Shown piece after piece: positions 1-9,233 of a stretch of 64,000 bases of DNA (its first letter is position 1; every line of letters begins with the position of its first letter). Made by a program: the position numbers and the translations under genes. Location: NCBI GenBank assembly GCA_024123915.1, contig CP099650.1, forward strand, positions 6,758,001 through 6,822,000, written 5' to 3'. The notes below the pieces were generated by a model. That model made no database searches. It had not been told where the DNA came from and saw only the letters and a program-made list of their open reading frames with translations. The stretch comes from Oxalobacteraceae bacterium OTU3CAMAD1 (lineage in GTDB: Bacteria > Pseudomonadota > Gammaproteobacteria > Burkholderiales > Burkholderiaceae_D).

Positions 1-58
1 GCTCGCGGCGGGCGGCGATATCGGCCAGCATTTCCGCTTCTGGTATGACAGTGTTCAT
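1..58 (-). CDS. Partial hypothetical protein (N-terminus only)
   Basis: An ATG read from the complement of 56-58 opens a frame that runs off the left edge of the window. Only 19 residues are visible, beginning MNTVIPEAEMLADIA and rich in Ala, Glu and Arg. No family can be named from so little. It is divergent from the SUFU-domain gene, with about 125 bases between the two starts. Confidence 0.4.
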   Translation of the reverse strand, partial: MNTVIPEAEMLADIAARRE

Positions 59-183
59 GGGACCTGCGCCTGAAAACACGAGTGAGCCTCGATTGTAAGC
101 ACAAACGTCCGGCCAGGCGATATCTTTGACCGATGTGCGGCGTATAATCTCCCGGCCGTCGCTATATCAACCATTGGAATAGT

Positions 184-741
184 ATGGAAAACAATTTTGA
201 AAAAGAGTGGCTGCTGGCACTGGAGCGGCGCTTCAACATGCAGGCGACGGAAATCGCCCATATCACGCTGAGCGGCCGTCCACGCATGCTGATCTTCTAT
301 TTCGCCGACTTCCCGGCGAAGGGTATGCTGACGGCTGTCACCGCCGGTCTCTCCAATGCCAGCCACCCTGACTGGGTGCACGGCAAGCCGGAGCTGAGCT
401 TCACGCTGAAGACCACCGATCGGGGCTGGGGCAAGGGCGCCGCCTACCTCGCGCAGGAGTTTTTCGACAAGCGCTCGTTCGCCTACCAGTCGTCGTTCGC
501 ACTGGATATGCCGATGTCGGGCGACAGCGCGATGAACGCCTGCTTCGTCTACCGTCCGCAGTTCATGGACAAGGACCAGGTCAAGTTCGAACTTCAAGAC
601 CGCACCATCTACCTGGCCGGCCTGTTCCCGATGTATGACGAGGAAATCGCCATTTACGAGGCCAAGGGCACCGAGGCTTTCTGGAACACGCCCGGCTTCC
701 ATCCTTACGATCCCACCCGCGCCAGCATCGCCGGCAAATAA
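184..741 (+). CDS. SUFU (suppressor of fused) domain-like protein
   Basis: A 185-residue soluble protein with no signal peptide or membrane segment. The ending, with a hydrophobic stretch, LFPMYDEEIAIYE and then GTEAFW, resembles the SUFU-domain pattern in which a conserved 'PL..eE..f' stretch closes the domain. Bacterial SUFU-domain proteins have no settled function; some act as immunity-like or accessory factors, but nothing here shows that role. The ATG at 184 follows a short leader and is the first of the frame. It lies 19 bases upstream of the cobalamin adenosyltransferase gene and could be co-transcribed with it. The family assignment rests on pattern resemblance only and is moderate. 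Confidence 0.6.
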   Translation: MENNFEKEWLLALERRFNMQATEIAHITLSGRPRMLIFYFADFPAKGMLTAVTAGLSNASHPDWVHGKPELSFTLKTTDRGWGKGAAYLAQEFFDKRSFAYQSSFALDMPMSGDSAMNACFVYRPQFMDKDQVKFELQDRTIYLAGLFPMYDEEIAIYEAKGTEAFWNTPGFHPYDPTRASIAGK

Positions 742-760
742 TCGACACCAGGAGCCACAC

Positions 761-1315
761 ATGGGCAACCGACTCTCAAAGATCGCCACCCGCACCGGCG
801 ACGGCGGCACCACCGGCCTTGGCGACGGCAGCCGCACCGACAAGGACAGCGTACGGATACATTCGATCGGCGAAGTCGACGAACTGAATTCGCATATCGG
901 CCTGCTGCTGTGCGAGGACATGCCGGCCGACCTGCGCGAGGAGCTGGTGACGATCCAGCACGACCTGTTCGATCTGGGCGGCGAATTGTGCATCCCCGGC
1001 TATCAGATGATCACCGAGGCGCACGTCGAGCGGCTCGACACGCTGCTGGCCAAGTACAACGCCACCTTGCCGGCGCTGACGGAATTCATCCTGCCCGCCG
1101 GCTCGCGCGCGGCGTCGCAGGCGCACGTGTGCCGCACGGTCTGCCGCCGCGCGGAACGGGCCATCGTCACCTTGGGCAAAACGGAAACCATCCACGAACA
1201 TCCGCGCCAGTACGTGAACCGCTTGTCGGATCTGATGTTCGTGCTGTCGCGGGTGCTGAACCGCTTCGGCGGCGGTAGCGACGTGCTGTGGCAGCACGAG
1301 CGCAAGCGCGGCTAA
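761..1315 (+). CDS. Cob(I)yrinic acid a,c-diamide adenosyltransferase (PduO type)
   Basis: Transfers the 5'-deoxyadenosyl group of ATP to cob(I)alamin, making adenosylcobalamin in the cytoplasm. The 184-residue product has the PduO N-terminal ATP-binding signature TRTGDGGTTGLGDGSR near residues 9-24, then IGEVDELNSHIG, and the conserved late motif CRRAERAIV followed by YVNRLSDLMFVLSRV. The start at 761 is chosen because it follows an AGGAG-like site (CCAGGAGCC) and matches the family N-terminus; an in-frame extension back to 635 would overlap the SUFU gene. Length is typical of a stand-alone PduO/MMAB enzyme. No other cobalamin gene is adjacent, so it may serve salvage. Confidence 0.93.
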   Translation: MGNRLSKIATRTGDGGTTGLGDGSRTDKDSVRIHSIGEVDELNSHIGLLLCEDMPADLREELVTIQHDLFDLGGELCIPGYQMITEAHVERLDTLLAKYNATLPALTEFILPAGSRAASQAHVCRTVCRRAERAIVTLGKTETIHEHPRQYVNRLSDLMFVLSRVLNRFGGGSDVLWQHERKRG

Positions 1316-1330
1316 CCCGCAATGCCAGGC

Positions 1331-1358
1331 GGGGTCTGACCCGGCGGGGTCAGACCCC
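1331..1358. repeat. GGGGTCTGACC palindrome (dispersed repeat family)
   Basis: Two arms, GGGGTCTGACC and its complement GGTCAGACCCC, form a near-perfect hairpin just after the adenosyltransferase stop codon and before the 3' end of the convergent LysR gene. It is related in design to the longer GGGGTCGTACCCC hairpins at 29236 and 61288. It may act as a transcription stop or be a REP-like mobile palindrome. Confidence 0.6.
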
Positions 1359-1382
1359 ATTGCAGCGGCGCATGCCTACTGT

Positions 1383-2309
1383 TTAAGGATTCCGGGTTGC
1401 GGGCTGCGAAAGGGCGTAGCCGGGCAGCCGCGCGATGTGCGTGGCCAAGTGATCGAGCAGCAGCCTCGCGCGCAACGGCTGATAGCGGCGCGACGGCGAC
1501 AGCAGGTGCAGCGCCTGCGGCTGGCCTTCCCACTCCGGCAGCACACGCACCAAGTCCCCGCTGTCGAGCAAATCCTGCACCAGCCATAGGGGACATAATC
1601 CGATGCCGCCGCCGGCCGCCAGGCTCTCGCGGATCGCCAGCGCATGATTGACGCGGTAGCGGCCGCGCGTGACCACGCTTTCAATCTTGTCGCCGCTATG
1701 CAAGGTCAGCATGTCGCCATCGGCCAGCCAGGCGAAGCGGATGTAATCAAAGTCCGCTAGTTCCCGAGGATGACGCGGTTGGCCGCGCAGCCGAAGATAG
1801 GACGGCGCCGCCACCAGATGCCTCGGCGAGACGCCGGCCAGCCGCGCCACCGCGTCCGGCGGCAATTCACGGCCTTGTCGCAGCGCGATATCGACACCCT
1901 CCTTCACCAGATCGACCATGCGGTCGTCGAGTATCAGTTCGATGTCGACTTGCGGATATTGTTCCAGAAAGGACGCCAGCATGGCGTTCAGACGGAACTG
2001 GCCGAAGGCCGCCGGCGCGTTGACCCGTATCAGCCCGGCCGGCGTGTCGGTCTGGCCGCGTGCCTCGGCCACCGCCTCCTGGTATTCCGCCAGCACGCCA
2101 AGCGCGCGCTGATAGAAGCGGCTGCCCTGCGGCGTCGGTTGCAGGCTGGTGGTGCTGCGTTCGAGCAGACGAACGCCCAGCTCCCGTTCCAACGCCGCCA
2201 TCAGTTTGCTGACGGTGGGCTGGGTGGTGCGCTCTTCGCGCGCGACGGCCGAGAGGCTGCCCAATTCGACGGCGCGTATGAAGCAGCGTAAAGATCGGAT
2301 GGTATCCAT
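1383..2309 (-). CDS. LysR-family transcriptional regulator
   Basis: A 308-residue LysR regulator. The N-terminal winged helix-turn-helix covers residues 1-60 (MDTIRSLRCFIRAVELGS, then QPTVSKLMAALERELGVRL), and the rest is the substrate-binding effector domain (APAAFGQFRLNAMLASFLEQYP and onward). The start at 2309 is preferred to an upstream in-frame start because LysR proteins begin just before the first helix. It is transcribed divergently from the SGNH hydrolase, the usual arrangement of a LysR regulator and its target, so control of that gene is likely but not shown. The effector is unknown. Confidence 0.92.
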   Translation of the reverse strand: MDTIRSLRCFIRAVELGSLSAVAREERTTQPTVSKLMAALERELGVRLLERSTTSLQPTPQGSRFYQRALGVLAEYQEAVAEARGQTDTPAGLIRVNAPAAFGQFRLNAMLASFLEQYPQVDIELILDDRMVDLVKEGVDIALRQGRELPPDAVARLAGVSPRHLVAAPSYLRLRGQPRHPRELADFDYIRFAWLADGDMLTLHSGDKIESVVTRGRYRVNHALAIRESLAAGGGIGLCPLWLVQDLLDSGDLVRVLPEWEGQPQALHLLSPSRRYQPLRARLLLDHLATHIARLPGYALSQPATRNP

Positions 2310-2356
2310 TGTCAGCCTATTCGATATTTGAATAAAGTATAGTCCAATCACACTCC

Positions 2357-2374
2357 TTCTCATGATATTGAGAA
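2357..2374. promoter_or_regulatory. Inverted repeat in the LysR/SGNH intergenic region
   Basis: A perfect TTCTCA-N6-TGAGAA dyad lies midway between the divergent starts at 2309 and 2406. LysR proteins bind dyads around a T-N11-A core, so this is the best operator candidate. The TGATATTGAGAATGA stretch also has some likeness to a Fur box; which protein binds is not decided by the sequence. Confidence 0.4.
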
Positions 2375-2405
2375 TGACCTATCGTGCGGCTTTACACAGG
2401 AGCCC

Positions 2406-3632
2406 ATGATGAAAACCTTGAACTATCTAGCGCTGGCTGCCGTGCTGACTCTGGCGGCGCCTTTACATGCCGCCGAGCGATCGGGCGGCTGGACCACCAG
2501 TTGGTACGCCAGTCCGCAAGCCACATGGGGAGCGGATTTTCCGCTGCCGACCGCTGTTCCGGCGACGCTGGAGCGGCAGACCGTGCGCGAAACGGCGCGC
2601 ATCAGCGTTGGCGGAACGCGCGTGCGTGTCGTCCTGTCGAACCGCTATGGCGACCAGCCGATCGTCATAGGGGAAGCGCGCGTCGCCCGCGACGGCGACG
2701 CTGCCGGTTCCGCGCGTGAGCTCACCTTCGGCGGCCAGCGTGTGGCCACCATCCCGGCCGGGGCGCCGTTGGTCAGCGATCCTGTCGACATGCGTGTCGG
2801 CGCGCTGGAAAAGCTGGCCGTCAGCGTGTACCTGCGACAAGCGACGCCGTTGAAGACCTTCCACTGGGGCGCGCAGCAGACCGGCCATATCGCCGATGGC
2901 AACGCGACGACCGCGCAATCGCCGAAGGGGGCGCAAGCGATGCATGGCCGCGCGCTGCTCAGCGCCATCCTGGTCGAAGCGCCCGGCGGCAAAGGTGCTT
3001 TGGTCGCGCTGGGCGACTCCATCACCGATGGCAACGGCTCGACACCGGATCGCGACCGGCGCTGGCCGGATTATCTGGCTGCCCGCTTGAGCGCGGACGG
3101 CGTGGCCGTGGTCAATGCCGGCATCTCCGGCGCGCGCTTGCTGGGTGATCGCATGGGCGTCAATGCTGCCGCGCGCTTCGAGCAGGATGTATTAAGCCAG
3201 CCAGGCGTCAAGACTGTCTTGGTGCTGTTGGGGATCAATGACATCGGCTGGCCGCAAAGCGCCTTCGCGCCGGACGAGCCGCCGATGCGGGCGGAGCGCA
3301 TGATCGCCGTGTATCGGCAGTTGATCGCGCAGGCGCGCGTGCGTGGGGTGCGTATCGTCGGCGCGACGTTGTTGCCGTTTGAGGGGGCGCTGCAGGGTAC
3401 GCCGTTTGACGGTTACTACACGCCGGAGAAGGATGCGGTGCGGCGCGAGGTCAATCAGTGGATCAGGGACGGTAGGGAGTTCGATGCGGTGGTCGATTTC
3501 GATAAGGCGCTGCGCGATCCGGCGCGGCCGGCGCGCATGTTGCCGCGCTTTGATAGTGGCGATCACCTGCATCCGGGTGACGCCGGGTACGAGGCGATGG
3601 CCGGAGAGGTGGCGGCGGGCTTACTGCCTTGA
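2406..3632 (+). CDS. Secreted SGNH/GDSL-family hydrolase
   Basis: A 408-residue serine esterase/lipase-like hydrolase exported by a Sec signal peptide (MMKTLNYLALAAVLTLAAPLHA, cut after AHA). After an N-terminal beta-rich accessory domain of about 180 residues the catalytic domain shows block I ALGDSITDG (nucleophile Ser), the block III motif LLGINDIG (Asn), and block V SGDHLHPGDAGY (Asp and His). The accessory-plus-SGNH layout is like secreted carbohydrate esterases or rhamnogalacturonan acetylesterase-like enzymes, but the substrate cannot be read. ACAGGAG just before the first of two adjacent ATGs supports the start. The divergent LysR gene is its probable regulator. Confidence 0.9.
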   Translation: MMKTLNYLALAAVLTLAAPLHAAERSGGWTTSWYASPQATWGADFPLPTAVPATLERQTVRETARISVGGTRVRVVLSNRYGDQPIVIGEARVARDGDAAGSARELTFGGQRVATIPAGAPLVSDPVDMRVGALEKLAVSVYLRQATPLKTFHWGAQQTGHIADGNATTAQSPKGAQAMHGRALLSAILVEAPGGKGALVALGDSITDGNGSTPDRDRRWPDYLAARLSADGVAVVNAGISGARLLGDRMGVNAAARFEQDVLSQPGVKTVLVLLGINDIGWPQSAFAPDEPPMRAERMIAVYRQLIAQARVRGVRIVGATLLPFEGALQGTPFDGYYTPEKDAVRREVNQWIRDGREFDAVVDFDKALRDPARPARMLPRFDSGDHLHPGDAGYEAMAGEVAAGLLP

Positions 3633-3667
3633 TTGGCCTTGCGCGGGTCGCCGACGGAGCACGCATT

Positions 3668-3700
3668 GGCGGATTACGCTTCGCTAATCCGCCCTACGTG
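3668..3700 (+). repeat. GGCGGATTA dispersed palindrome, copy 1
   Basis: Arms GGCGGATTA and TAATCCGCC surround an eight-base centre and are followed by CTACGTG. The copy lies between the convergent SGNH hydrolase and dxs genes. The preceding bases GCCGACGGAGCACGCATT are shared with the copy at 52201, so the repeated unit is longer than the hairpin. Confidence 0.85.
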
Positions 3701-3771
3701 TTTCCGTGGTTCCGTGGCAGTTCGGGCAGCCGTGTTTCCGTCGCAGCTCAGGCTGCCGGGCTACGCTCGAA

Positions 3772-5649
3772 TCAACCGTTGTTGACCACCAAACGCGGCT
3801 CGTCGCCGGTGCTGTCGAAACGCTTCTTGATCGAGGCGGTGATGCCTGCGCCATCCAGGCCCACGCTGGCAAGCAGCTTGGCCGGGTCGCCATGGTCGAT
3901 GAACTTGTCCGGCAAACCAAGCATCAGCACCTGCTTGACGATGCCCTCGGCGGCCAGCGCCTCGGCCACCGCCGAACCGGCGCCGCCCATGATCGAGCCC
4001 TCTTCCACCGTCACCAGATAATCGTGATCGGCTGCCAACTGCTTGACCAGTTCCACATCCAGCGGCTTGACGAAGCGCATGTTGGCCACCGTGGCGTCGA
4101 GCGTCTCGCCGGCCGTCATCGACGGCGTCACCATCGAACCGAACGCCAGGATCGCGATCTTCTGCCCCTTGCGCTTGATCTCGCCCTTGCCGATTTCGAT
4201 CGTCGTCAGCTCCGGCTTGATGGTCGCGCCGATGCCGGCGCCGCGCGGATAGCGGATCGCCGCCGGTCCCTTGTACTGGTAGCCGGTGGTCAGCATCTGG
4301 CGGCACTCGTTTTCGTCCGACGCGGCCATGACGACCATATTCGGGATGCAGCGCAGATAAGCCATATCGTAATTGCCAGCGTGCGTGGCGCCGTCGGCGC
4401 CGACCAGGCCGGCGCGGTCCAGCGCGAACGTCACGTCCAGGTTTTGCAGCGCGACGTCGTGGATCAGTTGATCGTAGGCGCGTTGCAGGAAGGTCGAGTA
4501 AATCGCCACCACCGGCTTCATGTCCTCGCACGCCAGGCCGGCGCCGAAGGTCACCGCGTGCTGCTCGGCGATGCCGACGTCGAAGTAGCGGTCGGGGTAT
4601 TCCTGCTCGAAGCGCACCATGCCCGATCCTTCGCGCATCGCCGGCGTGATGCCGACCAGCTTCTTGTCGGCGGCCGCCATGTCGCACAGCCAGTTGCCGA
4701 AGACGTCGGTGTAGGTCATCTTGCCCGGGGCGACCGCCGGCTTGATGCCTTCGGCCGGATTGAACTTGCCGGGACCGTGGTACAAGGTCGGCTCGGCCTC
4801 GGCCAGCTTGTAGCCCTGGCCCTTCTTGGTCACCACGTGCAGGAACTGCGGTCCCTTGAGCTGCTTGATGTTTTGCAGCGTCGGGATCAGCGAGTCCAGA
4901 TCGTGGCCGTCGATCGGGCCGATGTAGTTGAAACCGAATTCCTCGAACATCGTGGCCGGCACCACCATGCCCTTGGCATGTTCCTCCAGGCGCTTGGCCA
5001 GTTCCAGCACGGGGCCGGGCAGCACCGACTTGCCGACGTTCTTGGCGGCGGCGTAGAACTGCCCCGACATCAGGCGCGCCAGGTAGCGGTTCAAGGCGCC
5101 GACCGGCGGCGAGATCGACATGTCGTTGTCGTTGAGGATCACCAGCAGGTTGATGTCGTCCTGCACGCCGGCGTTGTTGAGCGCCTCGAACGCCATGCCG
5201 GCGGTCATCGAGCCGTCGCCGATGACGGCGATCGCGTGGCGCTGCTCGCCCTTGATCTTGGCCGCCTGCGCCATGCCCAGCGCGGCCGAAATCGACGTCG
5301 ACGAGTGGGCGGTGCCGAAGGTGTCGTATTCGCTCTCGTCGCGCTTGGGGAAGCCGGAGATGCCGTTCAACTGGCGCAGGGTGTTCATGCGCTCGCGCCG
5401 GCCCGTGAGGATCTTGTGCGAGTACGTCTGATGACCCACGTCCCAGACGATGCGGTCGTGCGGCGTGTTGAACACGTAGTGCAGCGCCACGGTCAGTTCG
5501 ACCGTGCCGAGATTGGACGACAGGTGGCCGCCGGTCTTGGAGACCGAATCGAGCAGGTAGGCGCGCAGTTCATGCGCCAGCGGCGTCAGTTGGGTGTACG
5601 CCAGTTTGCGCACATCGGCTGGTGAATCTATATTTTGTAGCAAGTTCAT
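3772..5649 (-). CDS. dxs: 1-deoxy-D-xylulose-5-phosphate synthase
   Basis: Condenses pyruvate with glyceraldehyde 3-phosphate to give 1-deoxy-D-xylulose 5-phosphate, the entry step of the MEP isoprenoid route and a source of the thiazole precursor of thiamine. The 625-residue protein matches the family length. The thiamine-diphosphate motif is visible as [16 protein letters not shown] (GDG...NN, residues about 150-165), with [13 protein letters not shown] near the N-terminus and the transketolase-type domain with [18 protein letters not shown] in the second half. It is the last gene of xseB-ispA-dxs; its start follows the ispA stop directly. The downstream side carries a palindromic repeat. 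Confidence 0.98.
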   Translation of the reverse strand: MNLLQNIDSPADVRKLAYTQLTPLAHELRAYLLDSVSKTGGHLSSNLGTVELTVALHYVFNTPHDRIVWDVGHQTYSHKILTGRRERMNTLRQLNGISGFPKRDESEYDTFGTAHSSTSISAALGMAQAAKIKGEQRHAIAVIGDGSMTAGMAFEALNNAGVQDDINLLVILNDNDMSISPPVGALNRYLARLMSGQFYAAAKNVGKSVLPGPVLELAKRLEEHAKGMVVPATMFEEFGFNYIGPIDGHDLDSLIPTLQNIKQLKGPQFLHVVTKKGQGYKLAEAEPTLYHGPGKFNPAEGIKPAVAPGKMTYTDVFGNWLCDMAAADKKLVGITPAMREGSGMVRFEQEYPDRYFDVGIAEQHAVTFGAGLACEDMKPVVAIYSTFLQRAYDQLIHDVALQNLDVTFALDRAGLVGADGATHAGNYDMAYLRCIPNMVVMAASDENECRQMLTTGYQYKGPAAIRYPRGAGIGATIKPELTTIEIGKGEIKRKGQKIAILAFGSMVTPSMTAGETLDATVANMRFVKPLDVELVKQLAADHDYLVTVEEGSIMGGAGSAVAEALAAEGIVKQVLMLGLPDKFIDHGDPAKLLASVGLDGAGITASIKKRFDSTGDEPRLVVNNG

Positions 5650-6540
5650 TTATGCCTTCCGCTGCACGATCAAATCCGCGAGTTCGCGTAACCGCAGAGC
5701 TTTGTCTCCGAACGGCGCGAGCGCTGCGTGCGCATCGAGCCGCAATGTTTGCGCCAGCGCGCGCGACGGTTCCAGACCCAGTATCGACACGTAGGTCGGC
5801 TTGTTGTCGGCGGCGTCCTTGCCGGCGGTCTTGCCCAGGGTGGCCGAATCGGCCGTGGCGTCGAGCACGTCGTCGACCACCTGGAACGCCAGGCCGATGG
5901 CGCGCGCGTAGGTGTTCAGCGCCGTCATTTCGGCCTCGTCAAGATCCTTGCCGGCCAGCGCGCCAAGGATCACGGCGGCGCGCAGCAGCGCGCCGGTTTT
6001 CAGCTGGTGCATATGCTCCAGCTGTTCCAGCGTCAGGCTGAGGCCCACGCTGTCGAGATCGATCGCCTGGCCGCCGCACATGCCGGCAGAACCGGATGCA
6101 TGCGCCAGCAGGCGCAGCATCGCCACCTGGCGCGACGCCGGCACGCCGGCCGCCTCGGACAGCACCAGGAAGGCCTGCGATTGCAGCGCGTCGCCGACCA
6201 GCAGCGCGGTCGCTTCGTCGTAGGCGACGTGCACGGTCGGCTTGCCCCGGCGCAGCGCGTCGTCGTCCATGCACGGCATGTCGTCGTGCACCAGCGAATA
6301 GGCGTGGATCATTTCGACGGCGGCGGCGGCGCGCGCCAAGGTGGCCGGGTCGGCGTCGAACAGTGCGCCGGCCGCGTACACCAGCAGCGGGCGCACGCGC
6401 TTGCCGCCGCCGAGCAGCGCGTAGCGCATGGCGTCGTGCAGCTTGGCCGGCACCGTCGTCGCGGTCGGAAGGAAACCGGATAAATCGTTTTCGGATCCGG
6501 CCTGCACGGTTTTCATCCAGTCGTCGAAGGCGCCGCTCAT
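5650..6540 (-). CDS. ispA: Farnesyl diphosphate synthase (geranyltranstransferase)
   Basis: Builds geranyl and farnesyl diphosphate from isopentenyl and dimethylallyl diphosphate. The 296-residue all-helical prenyltransferase shows the first Asp-rich motif as LVHDDMPCMDDDALRRGKPT and the second as FQVVDDVLD, both magnesium-binding DDxxD-type sites, plus GGGKRVRPLL for the substrate phosphate. Its ATG overlaps the xseB stop by four bases (ATGA), implying translational coupling, and dxs follows at once. Length and motifs are standard for short-chain bacterial IspA. Confidence 0.97.
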   Translation of the reverse strand: MSGAFDDWMKTVQAGSENDLSGFLPTATTVPAKLHDAMRYALLGGGKRVRPLLVYAAGALFDADPATLARAAAAVEMIHAYSLVHDDMPCMDDDALRRGKPTVHVAYDEATALLVGDALQSQAFLVLSEAAGVPASRQVAMLRLLAHASGSAGMCGGQAIDLDSVGLSLTLEQLEHMHQLKTGALLRAAVILGALAGKDLDEAEMTALNTYARAIGLAFQVVDDVLDATADSATLGKTAGKDAADNKPTYVSILGLEPSRALAQTLRLDAHAALAPFGDKALRLRELADLIVQRKA

Positions 6541-6794
6541 TGCTCGGCCTCGCCGCTCTCCGCGAACGGCTTGAGCATGTCGCCCTCCAGCACCTTGACC
6601 TGGGATTCGACTTTTTCGAGCTGGGCGGCGCAGAACTTGACCAGCTCCGAGCCGCGCGCATAGGCGGCCACCGACGCTTCGAGCGGCAGTTGCCCTGCTT
6701 CCATTTGCGCAACCAAGGTAGCCAGCTCCGCCATCGCTTCTTCAAACGAGACGGGGGCGGCGGCGGTCGCGTCGGCGGTTAATTTCTTAGACAT
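6537..6794 (-). CDS. xseB: Exodeoxyribonuclease VII small subunit
   Basis: Small subunit of the exonuclease that degrades single-stranded DNA into oligonucleotides. The 85-residue protein has the family core SFEEAMAELATLVAQMEAGQLPLEASVAAYARGSELVKFCAAQLEKVE. The ATG at 6794 is chosen; a GTG two codons upstream (6800) is equally possible, as the spacing from the weak GAG site does not separate them. It heads the xseB-ispA-dxs operon, a common order in proteobacteria. The large subunit XseA is not in the window. Confidence 0.95.
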   Translation of the reverse strand: MSKKLTADATAAAPVSFEEAMAELATLVAQMEAGQLPLEASVAAYARGSELVKFCAAQLEKVESQVKVLEGDMLKPFAESGEAEQ

Positions 6795-7055
6795 AGTCAC
6801 TCAGGCTTCAAGGCAAACTTCAGGGCTAATTCCGGGCTAATTTCAGGCTACTAACGGTTAACAATACCCGCCAGCGCAGTGTAGCCCGTTATTTTAGAAC
6901 AAACCACCTTCTCCGGTGGAACTATAGCGGCCGTACCGGCGGCGAACTATGGATTTTATCGCAATCGACCCCAGATGCCTGATCTGCATGCACTTGTTAC
7001 AAGTTTTTGCACGAAAAACGAGCACGACCGTCTGTCGGTAGGGAGTGAAAGGCGG

Positions 7056-7061
7056 TATAAT
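7056..7061 (+). promoter_or_regulatory. Candidate -10 box for the Rieske oxygenase operon
   Basis: A consensus TATAAT lies about 100 bases upstream of the start at 7162, within the 367-base gap between xseB and this gene. The -35 region at the normal distance (TGTCGG) is poor, so an activator may be needed. The rest of the gap shows no gene. Confidence 0.4.
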
Positions 7062-7161
7062 CGCCGGTTCTGTCCGAAATACCATTTTCAACGAACTTGA
7101 ATTCAGGTCTTTACGGATTCTGTCTCTCTTTGGTTTGATGTACATATTAAGGGGGGTTGGG

Positions 7162-8286
7162 ATGTCCGATCTGGGTACCCACGCCAAGCTGGCGCGTCCA
7201 CACGCGCAACTGCCGGTAAACGTCTACTTCGACGAAGCGCTGTTGCAGCGTGAAATGCAGCAATTATTCCAGGCCGGTCCGCGTTACGTCGGGCACGAAC
7301 TGATGGTGCCGAACGTCGGCGATTTTGCGACCCTCGTTTCCGAAAACGAAGGGCGTATGCTGGTGCGCAACGCAAACGGCCTCGAATTGCTGTCCAACGT
7401 CTGCCGCCACCGCCAGGCGCTGATGTTCAACGGCCGTGGCAATGCCAACAACATCGTCTGCCCGCTGCACCGCTGGACCTACGACCTCAAGGGCGAACTG
7501 ATCGGCGCACCGCACTTCGCCGAGACGCCGTGCCTGAACCTGCCCAAGACCCAGCTGCAAAGCTGGAACGGCCTGCTGTTCGAGCAAAACGGCTACAACG
7601 TCATGGACAAGCTCAAGAACCTGTCGGTGACCGGGGATTTGGATTTTTCCGGCTATATGTTCGACCACGCCGAAGTGCAGATCTGCAACTACAACTGGAA
7701 GACCTTCATCGAGGTCTATCTGGAGGATTACCACGTCGAGCCGTTCCACCCGGGCCTGGGCGGCTTTGTCAGCTGCGACGACCTGCGCTGGGAATTCGGC
7801 CGCGACTACAGCGTGCAGACCGTGGGCGTGAACAAGGGCCTGCTCAAATCGGGTTCCGAGATCTACAAGCGCTGGCAGGAGCAGGTGCTCAAGTTCCGTG
7901 GCGGCGAACCGCCGCCGTTCGGCGCCATCTGGCTGACCCTGTACCCGAACATCATGGTCGAGTGGTACCCGCACGTGCTGATCGTCTCGACCCTGTGGCC
8001 GGACGGCCCGCAGCGCACCCGCAACGTGGTGGAGTTCTACTACCCCGAGGAAATCGTGCTGTTCGAGCGCGAGTTCATCGAGGCCGAGCGCGCCGCCTAC
8101 ATGGAAACCGTGGCCGAGGACGACGAGATCGCGCTGCGCATGGACGCCGGCCGCAAGGCCCTGTTCGATCGCGGCACCAGCGACGCCGGCCCCTACCAGT
8201 CGCCGATGGAAGACGGCATGCAGCACTTCCACGAGTGGTACCGCGCCAATATAGACATATCGGCGGCCCAGGGCCGCTCAACATAG
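7162..8286 (+). CDS. Rieske [2Fe-2S] aromatic ring-hydroxylating-type oxygenase, alpha subunit
   Basis: A 374-residue oxygenase component. The Rieske centre is CRH...CPLH (residues about 80-103: CRHRQALMFNG and IVCPLHRW). The catalytic domain has NWKTFIEVYLEDYHVEPFHPGL with the H-x4-H iron ligands. Family members hydroxylate or demethylate aromatics, quaternary amines or sterols, using electrons from a separate reductase. No reductase or ferredoxin gene is next to it. The ATG at 7162 follows AAGGGGGG. It begins an operon with an EamA transporter (11-base gap) and a sulfurtransferase. The size and single subunit resemble glycine-betaine or choline monooxygenase-like members, but the substrate is not determined. 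Confidence 0.9.
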   Translation: MSDLGTHAKLARPHAQLPVNVYFDEALLQREMQQLFQAGPRYVGHELMVPNVGDFATLVSENEGRMLVRNANGLELLSNVCRHRQALMFNGRGNANNIVCPLHRWTYDLKGELIGAPHFAETPCLNLPKTQLQSWNGLLFEQNGYNVMDKLKNLSVTGDLDFSGYMFDHAEVQICNYNWKTFIEVYLEDYHVEPFHPGLGGFVSCDDLRWEFGRDYSVQTVGVNKGLLKSGSEIYKRWQEQVLKFRGGEPPPFGAIWLTLYPNIMVEWYPHVLIVSTLWPDGPQRTRNVVEFYYPEEIVLFEREFIEAERAAYMETVAEDDEIALRMDAGRKALFDRGTSDAGPYQSPMEDGMQHFHEWYRANIDISAAQGRST

Positions 8287-8297
8287 ACAGGAATCAG

Positions 8298-9221
8298 ATG
8301 CAGTCACTTTGGATGTTGTTCGCAAGCTTCATGTTCGCCATCATGGGGGTGTGCGTGAAGCTGGCCTCCGAAGAGTTCTCGACATCTGAAATGGTCATGT
8401 ACCGGGGCATCGTCGGCGTCATCGTGCTGGCGGTGATCATCCGCGCCCAGGGCGGCAGCTTCCGCACCTCCATGCCGATGGCGCACTTCTGGCGCTGCCT
8501 GATCGGCGTCATCTCGCTGTGGCTGTGGTACTACTCGATCGCCAACCTGCCGCTGGCCACCGCCATGACGCTCAACTACCTGTCGCCGATCTGGATCGCC
8601 GTCTGGCTGTTCGCGATGGGCTGGTGGCACGCCAAGAACCAGGTCAAATGGCCGCTGCTGGTGGCCGTGGCGATGAGTTTCGTCGGCGTCACCCTGCTGC
8701 TGCAACCTGCCTTCCACGCCAACCAGCTGGTGCCGGCGCTGATCGCGCTGTTCTCGAGCGTGCTGACGGCAATGGCCTATATGCAGGTGCGCAAGCTGGG
8801 CCTGGCCGGCGAGCCGGAAAACCGCGTGGTGTTCTACTTCGCGGTGATGAACATCGTCGCCGGCGTGGCCGGCAATTACCTGTTCGCGGGCGACAAACCC
8901 GTCGTCTGGCATCCGATCGACACGGTCCACGGCGGCCTGCTGTTGCTGGGCATCGGCGTGTGCGCCACCAGCGCGCAGATCGCCATGACGCGCGCCTACC
9001 GCCTCGGCCAGACCCTGGTCGTCGCCAATCTGCAGTACACCGGCATCGTCTTCTCCAGTATCTGGGGCGTGCTGGTGTTCGGCGACGTGTTCAGCTGGCA
9101 CAGCTGGGCCGGCATCGCCATCATTCTGGCGTCGGGCGTGGCCGCGACGTTCTACAATACCCGTAACACCGAACGCGGTAAGGCCATCGCCAATACCGAC
9201 CCCATCGCCAGTGAAGTCTAA
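8298..9221 (+). CDS. DMT-superfamily (EamA) transporter
   Basis: A 307-residue inner-membrane protein with about ten hydrophobic segments in two EamA halves, from MQSLWMLFASFMFAIMGVCVKLA to IAIILASGVAATFYN. TLNYLSPIWIAVW is the typical TM4 region and NLQYTGIVFSSIWGVLVFGD the matching part of the second half. The family moves small metabolites or amino acids, mostly as exporters. The start at 8298 is preferred as the ATG sits 11 bases after the Rieske stop and opens directly on the first membrane span. The neighbours suggest a substrate linked to the oxygenase or sulfurtransferase, but this is only context. Confidence 0.92.
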   Translation: MQSLWMLFASFMFAIMGVCVKLASEEFSTSEMVMYRGIVGVIVLAVIIRAQGGSFRTSMPMAHFWRCLIGVISLWLWYYSIANLPLATAMTLNYLSPIWIAVWLFAMGWWHAKNQVKWPLLVAVAMSFVGVTLLLQPAFHANQLVPALIALFSSVLTAMAYMQVRKLGLAGEPENRVVFYFAVMNIVAGVAGNYLFAGDKPVVWHPIDTVHGGLLLLGIGVCATSAQIAMTRAYRLGQTLVVANLQYTGIVFSSIWGVLVFGDVFSWHSWAGIAIILASGVAATFYNTRNTERGKAIANTDPIASEV

Positions 9222-9233
9222 GGAGTCCGGACC

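Noticed and set aside
3706..5625. Long open frame antisense to dxs (639 codons)
   Set aside because: High GC makes stop codons rare on the reverse strand; the product is Arg/His/Val-rich with no domain, while dxs on the other strand is certain.
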